Shown here: piece by piece, positions 22,966 through 35,569 of the stretch
Numbering within the stretch: the first letter of the stretch is position 1
Layout of the letters: each line of letters starts with the position of its first letter
Origin: Haematococcus lacustris
Taxonomy: Eukaryota > Chlorophyta > Chlorophyceae > Chlamydomonadales > Haematococcaceae
DNA: 64,000 nt
Assembly: GCA_030144725.1 (NCBI GenBank)
Contig: JASKMD010000028.1
Location: 717,652-781,651, forward strand
Direction of reading: 5' to 3'
Notes under the pieces: model-generated
Told to the model about the DNA's origin: nothing
The model's database searches: none
What the model saw: only the letters and a program-made list of their open reading frames with translations
Translations under genes and position numbers: made by a program

Positions 22966-23094
22966 AATGGATGGAATAGACGAGTAAGAGGAGCTTTTGT
23001 TTACAACCTTTGTTCACAACGAAGCAAGAGCATGAACAAAGGCTAGGCCACTCAGTTCTATTTCTTGCTATGCTTTGCAGCCTGCTTGTAAAGG

Positions 23095-23335
23095 TTGGGC
23101 CTGGGGGGAGGTGCCCAGGCTGCCCCCGTGCCAGCAGCAGCCCAGCTCCCCTGCCAGCAGCTGCTAGGGCCAGGGGGGAGGTGGCAGGGGGCAGCCCACC
23201 TCCCCTACCAGCAGCTGCCAGGGCCTGGGGGGAGGTGGCAGGTGACCAGGCTGCCCCCTTGCCAGCAGCTGCCAGGGCCTGGGGGGAGGTGGCAGGGGGC
23301 AGCCCACCTCCCCTACCAGCAGCTGCCAGGGCCAC
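23095..23335. repeat. ~54-bp tandem repeat, about 4 copies
   Basis: Units of CCAGCAGCTGCCAGGGCC plus GGGGGGAGGTGGCAGG recur. The second, third and fourth units lie about 54 bases apart. Confidence 0.85.
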
Positions 23336-23339
23336 ACAC

Positions 23340-23930
23340 CTTCAAGTACAAGCACCTTCAAGCACAACACCTTGAAGCACAAGTGTATATTGCTGCTTTG
23401 TATGGCTGCAGATGGTTTGTATTCCAGCAGGTCCAGCTCCTCTTGTGCTGGTGTAGGGTGTGGCTTGCATCTAAGTCCCTTAATGAACCTAAGTCCATGA
23501 AGCTTCACGACGCCTGTAAAATAGAGTCGCGTTGTTTACAATGTTCTGGTCATCGCATTTGGGTTTTGGGCTCTCGCACCATCGCTGCAGATAGGTCAAT
23601 GCGGTCAGCTCTGGATTCACCTCAGGCCATCGTCAAGCTGAGCCACTGCGTCGAAGACTTCTGCGGCCACTGCAATCCGCTTGCCTCAAGTGTTGCTGTT
23701 GCTCCTCATCCGAACTGCTGGGTCGCCGGTCTCCCCTTCGGCATTCATGTGCGGCTGCTAACCTCCGCTAACGCGGTAAAAAAATGGTCCTCGGTCCAGG
23801 CTGGTCCGGGAGGCTCGACTCGTCTGGTCCGGGGCTGGTCCGGGAGTGACTGGCAAAATTGTCCGAATTGTCATGCTAACGCGTGGTTAGTTAATGCTCA
23901 CCCTGCAGCTTTTGATGTGCCTGCAACTAG
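23340..23930. other. unassigned sequence
   Basis: An open frame spans part of it but shows no family signal. Several CTGGTCCGG words occur at 23790-23850. Confidence 0.35.
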
Positions 23931-24150
23931 GGCGTGCCCGGTCTTTGGACCCGCCTGATGATGGAGTCCCGGCAGGCATCGCATTTAGTGTCGGCCGGAC
24001 ATCTGCACACTGTGCCAGGCATATGGGCTCACTGGGATGTGGCCCACCGTCTCAGGGATACCCCGTCTCGCCGCTGTGGTTTGGCTGCGGTCACATGGAC
24101 AGCCCGCGGGCAAAGACAGCGATGGCATAGTTGATGGTCAGAACGTCGGG
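23930..24150 (-). mobile_element. inverted fragment of the hAT-like family's subterminal region
   Basis: The reverse complement matches 16678-16865 in order: CACAGCGGCGAGACGG, GAGCCAC/GGGCCAC, ATGTCCGGCCGACAC and GCGATGCCTGCCGG. No terminal repeat is preserved, so this is a relic. Just right of it, 24169-24191 is related to the ends of the nested element at 17226. Confidence 0.55.
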
Positions 24151-24894
24151 CTTACATTCGCTACCTAGGTCACCCCGGCCATTGGTCCCGCCAATCCGTG
24201 TCAGGCCTGCGCATCGCACCACGCGCTAGTGAAGGGTAGCTGAGGCTATCGCGGTAAGTCACGCGCGCTGAAACTCGCGTTTTGGACTGAAGCCTTGTCC
24301 CAGATCACCGCCCGCCACCAGGTCGAAAACTGAGATAGCGCAAACAAGCAGCGACCCACCTACAAGAGCAGGGTAGCGAGGCCCTCCGTGGCATCCGTAG
24401 CTAAGTTCGCACCAGGCAGCCTCGCAGTACTGCGGAGTAGGCCGTCGCAGTGCGCCATGCTACCGAAGCATGTCATTACACCACGAGACTCAGGGGCTAT
24501 TCGCGACTTTTTTGGTATTCTATTTTCTTTCTCCCCCAACCGCTGCACTTTTTGGCCGCCCCGCCGACTGGCTGCACCGATGCGAGTGTTTACCATACAC
24601 GATTCTCCTGTGTACCAGCTTCTGCCCGGGGAGTGTCTCAACGTTGCAAATACACGCTGTTAGAAGCCGTCACTCGCGCCGTCAACCGCCCAACCGCGGA
24701 GAAATTTAAACTCTTCTCAGGCCCCTAGAAAACGACCCGAGTAAACTTGAACTTGCTCGGGGGTTGGGTCGTTGAGATACTCCCGATGTCCGACCTCACC
24801 GAGCTGGCAGCACGGGGGTTCGCATCTGTAGGCATCCGGCAGACCCGGCGGCAAAGCAGCGTTAGCAGCGTTCCATGGAAACCAAAATAAAGGA

Positions 24895-25005
24895 GTGTGC
24901 GCGTGTGCTAAACTACGGAGCTAAATTACGGTGTGCTAAACTACGGCGTGCTAAACTACGGTGTGCCATAACCGGTGTGCTAATCTACGGTGTGCCATGA
25001 GGTAC
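24895..25005. repeat. GTGCTAAACTACGGT tandem repeat
   Basis: Five to seven imperfect 15-17-base units (GTGCTAAACTACGG, GAGCTAAATTACGG, GTGCTAATCTACGG). Confidence 0.8.
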
Positions 25006-25074
25006 GGTCTGGCTGCATGGCTGGGCGTTCGCGTCTGTAGGCATGGCTGCATGGCATGGCATGGCGGATGTTTG

Positions 25075-25500
25075 AAACATGGGGTTGGTTATCTTCACGC
25101 AAGTACTCTCTACAAAGTGCACCGTTTTCGCTAGCGTTCATCACAACGGCAGCTGCGAAGTAAAGTGCGTCGATTGGCAAGCGGCGCGTTAACTCTTGCG
25201 CGTGAGACCATGCCGGGGCAAGCGATCGCGGACACACCTCAGTTGCTCACTATCGAATGTTCTAGGGCTGAGTAGTGGCATCAATGATAGAACTGCGCCT
25301 GTTATCGAGCCGCAAGTACAATCAAATTTCAACCCGCCAAGCTCCGCGAGCCTCCCATCGGTCCTAGAGTTTCAAGACCAGCCGCAGCCGCAGTCGCAGC
25401 CGCAGTCGCAGGCACAGCAGGCCACGGGTGGTTGCCCCCAACCGCAGAGAATCAGAGAAAAAGAGAATACAAAAAAGTCGCGAATAGGGCCTTAGTCTTC
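25075..25500 (+). mobile_element. decayed relative of the hAT-like family
   Basis: AACATGGGGTTGG followed by TACTCTCT and GCACCGTTTTCG-TAGCG matches the sequence just inside the left end of the element at 16553. The TCAGGCG terminus itself is missing here. An open frame at 25196-25495 is glutamine/proline rich and ends in the basic phrase REKENTKKSRIGP. A similar phrase, GEKENRIPKKSRIAP, is encoded on the minus strand near 24490-24540. Confidence 0.45.
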
Positions 25501-26030
25501 AACAACGTTTAAGAACCGCCCTGATCTCACCTTCAGTAAAAATCTAACGGGATCTTGCATGCAAGGCTCAAACACTTGATAACATATTCAAAGAAGATGC
25601 ATGCAAGGTGCCAAGCAAAACTGCAACAGTCTACATGTTCCCACATTCCTTGACAAATTCACCACTTACCTACGCTGCATGTGCATGCAGCTTGACCATT
25701 GGAGGTAGAGCAGGGTGCTATGCTAAGATGCGCTTGTTTGTTGCCACCTGCCATTTACCTTTTTCACCTCTTAACTACATCATGGTCGTGGTTGGTCAAC
25801 ATATGGCATGTGTCGTTTGTGAAGGTGCACAACATAGGAGCCACTGCTAGGAGCAACAGCCGGGTAAAGCCTAGAGTGGCAGCCAGGGGTCAGTCAGGAT
25901 CATGTAGGCGCGGCAGCCTGGGATTGCAGCCAAAAGCAGAAGCAAGGAGGCAGGTGTGGCAGCCAGGAGGAACATGTTGTATGACATATAGGTGTGACAA
26001 ATACTCAGTATGTCACTATACCCTTCACTG
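25500..26030. other. unassigned sequence left of the duplicated cyclase segment
   Basis: No gene was recognised. The segment shared with 2190-6015 begins at about 26037. Confidence 0.4.
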
Positions 26031-26523
26031 TAATGATACTACTGTAATCTGAGCCTTATAACCCAAACCATGCATTGCACCATGCACACAACACGCTTCT
26101 ATACCTCTGACACATGTGCATTGTGCACATGGTGTATGCTCAAGATTAGCATGAGTGGGTGCTTAGGGCAGTATCTTGCTAATGACACTCAGACTCAGCG
26201 TACCATGTCTAGCATGGGCCGCAAACCCGTAAACCTTGGACCATATCTTTGCATGTTCAACGCAGGCTATGACGCTGATGGCCAAGGAGCAACGGGCACA
26301 CCAGGTGCCTCTTCTGTAAATGCAATGTGGCCTGGGACATCATGCGCTTGGTAAGATGCACTGCCATGGCACAAGCCACATGCAACAGACTTGGCTGCAG
26401 ACTGCCTCCTTGCATCGTGATGGCTGCTGGTAGCATATTGCTACGTGAAGGAGAACCGCACCCTTCTGCTACCATGGAGCTCAATGCATCAGCAGGAATG
26501 GCATTTTGCAGCTTGGGGCTTGA

Positions 26524-29500
26524 TCACAGTGAATGTGTTTTACGAACCAGCTTGACCTGCAACAAACCATATGAGCAGCTCAACATCAGGATGCAGGTCC
26601 CAAGAGCAGGTAGCCCACAGTGAGCTGGACCAGCACTGTCCATCAGCAGGTCAGGGCTCAGGCAGTGGTGTGCAGCAGCCCCAGCTGCCCTCAGCCCGCC
26701 TGCTCACCTGCATGACCTCCACTGGCTCTGGCACGCCCTTCAGGGGCACCAGGCCCTGGGACACAGCGGTCAGGCGCGGCAGCAGCTGCACCCCCTCACT
26801 GCCCAGCTCCGGTGTGCTGCCCAGCACTGCTCGGCTAGGCAGGCCATCAGATGCGAGCGTGCTGTTGTCTGCCCAGTGCGCCCACACTGCCGCGCTGCAC
26901 AGCACCTGACCACTGCCAGCTCTGCTGGCGATGCGGGCGGCGCGGTTCATCACACGGCCACGGAATGCCATGACACCCGTCACAGGCTGCAGTGAGGTGC
27001 GCACGGCACCCACATCCGCACCAACCTGGAGCACCACAAACACGTTGCAGTGTAACGCAACGTGTGGCAGATCCCTATACCATGAAGCCATCGGGGTGAG
27101 GCTGGATGATGCCCACAAGGGGTGATGTGGTGTGTCGGTCAATTAACCAGCCGTGATCTAATCTAATTGTTCCAGGCCATCTGACGCAAGCATTCACTCA
27201 TTTGCTTTGATACAATACTCACTGTCTCGATATGCATCAGACGTACTCACAGGCAACCAGCAGTGGGGCGGGTAGTTGCAGCCCACCTTGATGCGCAAAC
27301 CACGGTACACCAGCATCTGGCACGCCTCCCCATTGCTGCCCCTCTCCGCCGTGATGAGTGACTCAGCCAGGGGGTGCGCCAGCAGCCTGTCTGACCAGGG
27401 CAGCTGCTTCAGGTGCTCCTGGCAAATGCATGCCCAGCGCAGCGCAGAGACAGGGCAGGCAAAGGCGGCCAGCACAAAGCCATCCACATGCTCCACCTGC
27501 AGCAGCAGCAACAGACAGGATCTCATGCTGTTGGCCAGCCCAGCCCCTCAGCAACAGTTGAGGTTCCCTCCTGCTGCTTACCCACCAGGTATCCGTTCCA
27601 GGCCATGAGCTGCTGCTTGATGAGCGCAGAGAACAGGGCCAGGGCGCTGGCAGCCTCCTGGGGGTCCCAGGCCAGCAGCTCAGCCAGGCCCACCACGTAC
27701 AGGAAGCACACGCACGCGCTGCCATAGGGGGCGGACAGGGCGCCAGGCACCTGAGGGGCGCAGCAGGCCAGCACACTGATGAGGCCGCCGCAGTCCTCTG
27801 GGTCATGAAGTGGAGAGCAAGGGGCCAGCTGCCACTCTGGGAGTACACAGCAAAGCAGAGAAGCCAGGTTGGCGGGTTGGAGCCCTGCCAGGCCCGAATA
27901 AGGCAGCCATCCCAGAGCACCACAGAGTTCAGGTGAGCGGGCAGGCAGGCAAGAGGTGCAACCCAGTCTGCAGCGCCAGCTCCAGCCTCCCCTCCCGCCT
28001 CACCGTCTGCCTGACAGCGCGTGGGGCCCCCAGCAGCACCAGGCGTGGCGCCAGCCCCGCGGGCAGCACGCTGTACAGGCTGTGCACCTGCTGGCCAGGC
28101 TTGCTGTGCAGCGCCTCCGCTGCCTCCGGGCTCATGCAGTGCTCAGCTGCCACCAGGGCCAGGGAGATGCGCCGGGCAGCATTCTTAGCACGCTGTCCTA
28201 GGAGTTGGTGTGGCGCAGCATTCATGGTGGCTTGCTGTGGGTCCCTTTGCAGAGATTCTAAGCGCATGGACTTCTTGGATGGCTTTGGCTCTGTGATCTC
28301 AAAGCTGAAGCGCTTGCTCTTGTCTTCACGGCTGTCAATGCTGACAAGCACCGCATCCAGGGAAGCTGGCTGGATGCCATCAGCAGGCATGCTGACAGCC
28401 TGGGCTGTAGTGGGCTCACTGCCAACCTTGAGGATGAACTCGCCCACGTGCCATAGCAGAAGGAAGCTTGGCGGTGTGCCTGATGGGCTGTCATCACAGC
28501 CTTGCCACTGTGCAACATTCGCTGTGCTTGCCTCCTCTCCTCCTCTGTAAGCGAGAGTTGCTTGGCTGGTTTGCCCTCCAGCTTCCTTGAGCATGCTGCT
28601 GCGGCGGCTCAGCACTGCAGCAGCCATACCTTGGACAGTAGCTATGCCCGTCCTGGTAGTTGGGTTGGTGGGAGGCAAGGCCTGGGCCACGGCGTCACGC
28701 AGCTGCTGCTGGGGCAGGGCGGCAAAGCAGGCCTGGCTCAGCAGGATCTGGGCGCCCTGGGCTGCGTCACACACGGCCCGGGCCAGGGCCAGGGGTGCGC
28801 CGCTGTACTGCATGCGGGCTGAGGAGGTGTTGTAGCTCACGTCCTGGGCGCTGGCCACGCCAGTGTGCACCCCACACCTGATGCGCAGCCCGCTGAACAC
28901 CAGGCAGCTCGGTGTGGCAGCGTCACCCTGGTTTGGCCTCAACTGGCTGTCCAGGGCCTGGGTCAGGGCAGAGCTCAGGGTAGTGGCTGCCATGGGAGTG
29001 GTATGGTGGGCAGTCGCCGGTAGAAAGGCGCTACCAACATGACCAGCTCCTGCCTGGCCAGTCCTACCCTCTTGTACTGGTAGTGGAGTCATGTTCACAG
29101 CAATGTCCACTGCACTGCTACTGATGCCTTCATGGCTGACAGTAGCAACCACAATGGCGTTGTCGAGATTGCTTACACCTCCATGCTGAGATGCCAGCTG
29201 GATGTCGTAAGCTGCATCATAAGTAGGGCGGGACAGGTTGATCTGCTCAGCTGACTGCTGCTCAGACCGCGCAAGCCAGTCGTCAGGCGTGAAGAGAAGG
29301 GGCCCCCGGTCCAGGCGCAACACGGACCGCTGCCGTGGCAGCATGAATCGGTGTGCCATTCCATGGGTGTTGTCATCACCAGGCTGCACCCCCTTGCTCA
29401 GCCGTGTGGCGAGGGTGCTGTCTTGAGCCAAGGCTGACACTGGTGCGGTAGGGCAGGGGTGGCCTGGAGTCAATGCCCTGTCATCAGAGCGGACTTGAGG

Positions 29501-32500
29501 CTCAAACCACTTCTTCACACGACGCAAGATGTGCCTGCGGTGGGAAAAATAGGCATGATGCTCTTAAGATATGGCACAAGAAGAGATGAGCACCCAAGGC
29601 TTGTCACAAGGTCAGGCCGGTTCTGCTTCAGGTGCTGCATGTCATATGGCGCCTCACCCAGCCAGGGAGAGCCCTTGAGCAGCGGATGATGGCAGCTGCT
29701 TCACCGATGACAGGGTCACCATCTGCAGCAACCAATGCCATGTTTCATTGATATGTCCATCGTACTGTCCATCCACTGTCCATCATACTGTTGCGGCAAT
29801 GCTAGCTGCACATGTTTTGGACTCAACGTTAAGTCATGCTGTATGATGATGAAAGGCCAACTTCACCCACTGACCTGGACAATAACCTAACCCGGGTTCA
29901 TCTGCCACTGACCTGCACTATCTTGTTGAAGTGAGGCCTTGGGCTGGCGGTGACAGGGTGACAGCAGGGCACGTCTGGGCAGTGCAGCAGCTCCTGGGGC
30001 CAGGTGGCGTGAAGCAGCGCATCCTGCAGCCTGCAGCGCACACCAGGGTCAGCGGCAGAGGATGTCAGGGGCTCTGGCTAGGCGCTGTGGCCTGCCCTGC
30101 TGCATGGGGCTGCTTGCATGCAGCCCTGGGCCCTCACTTGAGGCAGAAGAGCACCGCGTCCAGGGGTGAGTGGAAGGCGCACAGGAAGGCGTCCCCCTCA
30201 GTGGCGCTCTCACTGCAGCAGCATGGCAGGAATCTCCTGAGTCAATGTGCAAGCTTGCTCCATACCCTTTATAGCTGTGCAAGCAGGGCTGTCTCCCACT
30301 GCTGCCCAGGTCACACTGCTCCAGGCCAATCACACTCCCACTACAGGCCTGTGTGGCACCCTGACTGACTGCCCTGCCACCTCAGGGCCAGTAGGGCACA
30401 GCACCCGCTCCACCATGCGCAACCAGACCATGCGGGCTGCAAAGGCGGGCCCATTGCTTGCAGCAACAAGGTCACACTCTTGCTCTCTGCCAAGCCTCCT
30501 GCCTCATGCCCACTCACTAGCCCTGGTGTGCTGCCAGCAGGTCGCGGATGATGCGCTCTGCTATGCGCATGCAGGCGTCCATGACCTCAACAGGCAGGCT
30601 CTCATACAGGGTAGTGGAGTCCTGCAGGTCGATGCAGCAAAGCAGTCAGGTCAGTCAGGCCGCCATTGCTGACATGCACTTCATAAACTGCAGATATACA
30701 CTTCATAAACCTTTCCAATAGCTTTAAGGACCTCCCCAGAAACATTGTATCGCTTGGCAGTGTGCAACAGCTGCTAGGGGAGGTAGTAATCAGAGGGTTT
30801 AGGGTGAGGCTTAGGGTAACCCTGAACCAACGGCACCCTAACCCTGAACCAACGGCTGCCACGCAGCCACCACCACAGCATGTGGCCATTCAAGCTGCCT
30901 CACATCACCTGCAGCTGCACCCATGCCTGCACTGACCGCACCTGGACATCCGTGAGGACCAGGGTGGTGTCTGGTCCAGCCCCTGGTGGCAGCAGCTTGC
31001 CCAGGGCGGAGCGGTGATTGCGCCGCAATCGCACCACTCGCTGCCATGCCAACAGCCCCAGGCCCAGCAGCAGCAGGAGGCCGACTGTCAGGCACGACCC
31101 CATTACTGCTAGAGTGGTGCTATCCAGGCTGTGCAATGAGGCAGGGGTGGGTGCCTGGGGTCCAAGGGGCCTAAATGGCAGTGGGGCAGAGGAAGGATAG
31201 ACAGAGGCAACCCTGCCCAGGAGGTACCAGTACTGTTGCCGCAGCTCCTGCAGTTGGGAGCAGGTTAATGATCTGTAGGGTTACTGTGTGGTCTGCCAGC
31301 AGCCCAGTGCAGGCACTCTATGAAAATGAAGTGTGAAACCCCAGAGTGTAGGGACCTGAATATGCCTTTGCGGGAGTATAGGGAGGTGCTGCATTCACCC
31401 AGCCCTTTGTCACCACTGCTAACCCATACCTTAACCCTAACCTTTACCTTAAACCTGACCTCAACCCTAATTCAACCCTAACCCTCTGTCTTCCGGTTTC
31501 TACACACACAAAGAAAGAGATGCGCACACTGAAGTATACACACAGGTAGGCAGCCCGTGGTGGTAAGGCAGGCATGAGGGTGCCACACAACACAGCCTAT
31601 GGTACGCATGGAATGGGTTATGAGCCTGGCTTACAGTCAGTGTGTCACATGGGCATCAGTGCACATGTTGATGGCTGTATGGGTGATGAGCCCGGCTCAC
31701 AATCAGTGCATTGATGTGTGGCATAGCAACGAAGCGTGGCGTGCCTGTATCAGGTGAGCCTGACTACTGGCTTTGTAAGGTGAGCCAGGATGTATTTGTC
31801 ATTGTTTAGTTGGCTTTGTGAAAGGAGCCAATGTGTGTGGCAACGCTGTATGTCCTGGTGATACCAATTGCACCACCCCATGCTGCAGCAACACAAGCCA
31901 GGCCTCTTGCTGGGTGTGTGGCACCAGCTTCCTGCCGCTCGTCTCACCCTTCCTGCACATTAGAGCCTCACCAGAGGGTTGGGGTTGGCAAGCAGCTGGA
32001 TGGTGTCCGTTTCAGCCTGTACAAAACTAGTGTCGAGCGCCTGCAGAGACGACCAGCCACAGGGACAGGCACTGAGACCACACATGGCACACCAAGCACA
32101 ACCCACACTCAGCATCTGCTTCAGCATCACCACATCTACACGTGTCACATGGCGTTTGCTGAAGATGGCATTGCTCCACATTTGTATGCAGACGTAGCAG
32201 ACACAGCCACACATGCAAGATACATACACATATACAGGAGAAACACACATCACCACATCCATGATGGTGGGCACGCACCACCAAAGCGTTGGTGGCACCA
32301 CCAGCCAGCGACGCATATGCAATTTCCAAGAAGGCGCGGGCTCCCCCTGGAGCCATTAGCGCCATCTGTGCATGCAAATGATGAATGCAACGGTACAGCA
32401 CATCACCCCTTCGCTTGAGCCCCTGACTGGTATAGCGTCTCTGTGCATGGTAAACATTTATAGACATGAGCTTTCCTAGTAGCATTCAGAACAAGCTAAC

Positions 32501-35500
32501 TACCACCATTGCGGCTGTGTGTGTATGCTTGGCTACACTACTCACCCGGAAATCCAGGGCAACGTTAGGGCTGGCCATGGCCATGCTCAAAGCTGACAAG
32601 TACTGTAAGGTAGTGCCTTGGTCATAGCCAGCAGCAGTCCAGCGCTCAATGTCTGCACACAACAGGCAGTGGCAGGGGCCTGTGATGAGCTTGATGGCTG
32701 GGCACACCTTAACTGCACTGCACCTCTTGCACTACTCCCATCCCTAGCAAGTGCAAGCACCACACCACCCACTGGCTGGGTCCAGGTGCTGCTGTCGGAA
32801 GGGGTCCACTGAGCCAGAGACGTTCAGCACATCCGCCCAGCTGTTGTTGGGGCTGCAGTCAAGGCGGGGCTGCAGTCTCAGGCTGAAAAAGGACCAAACA
32901 TATGCACATTGGTGCAGGCACAGCCACAGCCAGGCGCCCACTGACCTTGTAAGGTAGGCAAAGAATGTCAGGGTTGCCAGCTGCACCTCAGGGGGTGATG
33001 AGGCAGCCACACTGGCTGTCCAGCCACCAAAGGCAGGGAAGGGTGCGGTGTTGACCCAGGCGCCTGGCAGTGTAGCTGTCACCTGCATCCCCTCAAGGCG
33101 CAGCAGGATGCCTGCAGGCTTGCACACGTGATGCAGAGATGGCTGGCAACATGCCTTACATTTGGAGCCAGGCGTGTGGTGCGGTAGGGTTGGGCCATGG
33201 GGCACAGGGCTGGGGTGCAGTTGACCAGCTTGAGGGTGGTGCGGTCCAGGATCTGGGTGGAGCCGGGCAGGGGGGCGATCCCCAACATGCCAGGTCGGCT
33301 GATGTTGGAGGTCAGCGCTGCCCTGAACACGCCACCCCTGCAATGGGCAAGTGCTGTGTGTGAGACATCTACACAAGCACCTGACTCGTATGTAGCAAGT
33401 GCAAGATATTCAGAATGAAGCTGTTCCTTATCACGTCATTGTCTATGCAGTCATCTAAGCGTAGCGTTTTGCATGCAGTCATGCCTGCGTCACACATCCC
33501 TCCACCCCAGCAGCTCACCAGTCAATGGTCATGAGGCATTTGCCTGCCATGAAGGCAGGGTGGCCATTGGAGCAGGTGCGCTCGCCTGGCATGAATGCCT
33601 GCAGGTCCACCAGCAGCTGTAGCACAGTGCGCATGGCTTCATTGTTGCCCACCTGCATGTTTGCATCATAGGGCAGACTCCTTGCTCCTGCCTGTGCTCC
33701 ACTCCCACCCAATGAGCCATCTGCTAGTAATGTCTGCCTCAAGAAGCCAGCACAAGACATCTGGTTCCTTCAGTGAAGCTAGCCCAGCCCATCTGGCTCT
33801 TGCCCAGCCCTGCTGCCACCTGGCAACGCATTTGCACTCACCAGGGGGCGCATGAAGCTGCCATCAGAGTCAGGGTCGAACCAGAAGCCGCTCTGGGTGC
33901 CGTTGTTCTGAATGTAGGAGGCGGCTATGCCAGCGACGTAGAAGCTGATCTTGCACTCTGCAGACAAATGTCAGTCAACGGACTTGTATAGGCCATTCCT
34001 GCCATTAGTCACAGGCTTGCCTCTGCCCAAGCAGGTTATATAACTGCAATGCAAACAGAAAGCCTGACACGCACTACAGCAAGGCAAGCATTCAGTGTGC
34101 CATGTCCTGTCAAGAGGTATGTAGATGCATGGACACTGTGCAGACAGCCTGTTGCTAGCTTAGGGTATGCCTGCGCCTCTGCAACATGACAGCAGGCAGT
34201 GCGGCTGACTCACGTGGCATCATGTCCAGGCAGGCCCCAAACAGGTCAGGCCTGCCGTCCCCGTCAGTGTCGGTGCCGTTCATGAGGCGGGCCATGTCCA
34301 GCAGGTCAGACCAGGTCTGGGGCACGTCCAGCTGGTAGCGCTGGAAAAGGTCAAGCCTGCAGGCAACCACGCAGGAGGCAGCAGCCTCGTGTCATGCTGA
34401 GTCTGTGATGGCTAGCGCAGCCTGCTGCTGCTGAAGCATTGTTGGTCTTTATTCCCCATGTGTGGTGGCATGGCTTGCAGGGTGGCTCACACAGAGCTGC
34501 TGGGCTGCAGGCTGCTACTCGCTGAGCTTGCCTGTAGTAGAGCAGGAAGTTGTCACCATCCATGGGCAGGCCAATGATCTTCTTGTCGTACACGCCTGAC
34601 ACCAGGCGGTAGAAGGGCAGGAAGTCGTTGTATTGCAGCATGGACTCAGGCACCTGGCGAATGAGGGGCCCCAGGTCAGCAAAGCCCTTGTACAGAGCAA
34701 CCGTGCCTGCAAGCCAAGGGCACAAGTGCAACCTCCTCATTATTGCACCACATCAGCTATGCATGGCAGTCATACACGGCCTTGTGTGTAAGGACATAGG
34801 AACCAGACATCACAATTCAAGTCGCTCCCTAGCTTGAGCTGGGGTAAGACGGTACAAAGGGATACCCACCAATGTTGCTAGGCATATTACCCCACTGCAA
34901 GATGTGTACAAGCACCTGTGATAATGGGGTCCAGAACCCAGCCGTCCCGTACTGGGCTACTTCGCATCTCCACGCCAATCTCTACTGCCTGAGACGCAAA
35001 CAGCGATCATCATTGATTGATCTAGTGCATGGTTGACTGCCCTGATAAATGGTTTATTGATCTAACTCACGACATGGTTGATTAATCTAACTCATGACAT
35101 GATCATCCTACTAGATACACACGTTCATGAAGAATGGCACAGCCTCGAGCACTACAGGGATGCCGGTTAGCGCCTCAAACTCCACTGCTCGCCGCTGCCA
35201 CACAGGGTAGCTACCAATCAAGGGGACAAGGACTCGGATAGGCTGCAGAAAAGGTTCAGCATGGTAGTCAGCAAAATCCTTGGTTCACTTCACCATGCCA
35301 GCAACCTACCCGGACACTTGACATGTTGATGCTGAGACAGTTTTTGCTCATGCTCATCATTTTAGCAATGGTGCTGCGGATGGTGGCCTCGCGAGAGCTG
35401 ATATTCGCCCGCGCAAAGACATCGTCAACAAGCTGAGCCGCAGACTGCGCAATGCACTGCTGGGACTGAATTACTGCGCTAGCCGTGTTATCCTGGGCAT

Positions 35501-35567
35501 CAAAGGTTGCTGCGGCCCCCGCCAAAGTTGCACACATCGCAAGGCAGTACAAAGCGGTTGGCTGCAT
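26524..35567 (-). CDS. receptor-type class III nucleotidyl cyclase with extracellular solute-binding domain
   Basis: Twenty-two exons join in frame to 1526 codons: 35567-35310, 35242-35123, 34988-34916, 34706-34532, 34356-34214, 33957-33842, 33652-33519, 33337-33160, 33118-32946, 32882-32773, 32652-32546, 32040-31972, 31247-30942, 30621-30518, 30212-30138, 30030-29913, 29722-29658, 29534-28004, 27750-27586, 27496-27287, 27025-26708, 26556-26524. Residues 1-20 look like a signal peptide. About 87-550 resemble family 1 bacterial solute-binding proteins (GLPMDGDNFLLYYR, then VPQTWSDLL). A single membrane span lies at about 598-619. Cyclase domain 1 has aspartates at 652 (LVLTDVQ) and 696 (TEGD) but Ala where Asn and Arg are expected (about 1024, 1028). 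Domain 2 (1286-1516) has Tyr for the first aspartate (1303) but Asn1437 and Arg1441 (VMNRAARI). The halves could form one ATP- or GTP-cyclising site at the plasma membrane. Exons 9 and 17 are the least certain. Confidence 0.85.
30785..30860. repeat. degenerate telomere-like words in cyclase intron 13
   Basis: GGGTTTAGGGTGAGG and TTAGGGTAACCCT stand next to two CACCCTAACCCTGAACCAACGG-like units. A second patch of CCCTAACC / CTTAAACC words is in intron 12 at 31425-31485. Confidence 0.55.
34357..34531 (-). other. GC-AG intron (intron 4 of the receptor cyclase)
   Basis: The donor reads CAG|GCAAGC and the acceptor TGCAG|GCTTGA. Joining there restores the phrase LLYYRLDLFQRY, expected in solute-binding proteins, in the correct phase. 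No GT donor nearby gives this junction. The other introns of the gene are GT-AG. Confidence 0.8.
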
Positions 35568-35569
35568 AG

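Noticed and set aside
21807..23046. 390- and 324-codon ORFs rich in WHVVVV or HHMPGAP
   Set aside because: Overlapping open frames on both strands of the ~35-bp minisatellite; spacer length varies by single bases, so no frame is conserved.
24725..24775. Hairpin AACGACCC...GGGTCGTT as a terminator or regulatory RNA
   Set aside because: Only 8 bp of perfect stem with a long loop, no gene context; not meaningful in a eukaryotic nuclear genome.
27767..28003. Extra exon between cyclase exons 18 and 19
   Set aside because: An open stretch (LNSVVLWDGCLIRAWQG) exists, but the direct junction 28004/27750 is in phase and gives the family-like phrase QTVPGALSAPYG.
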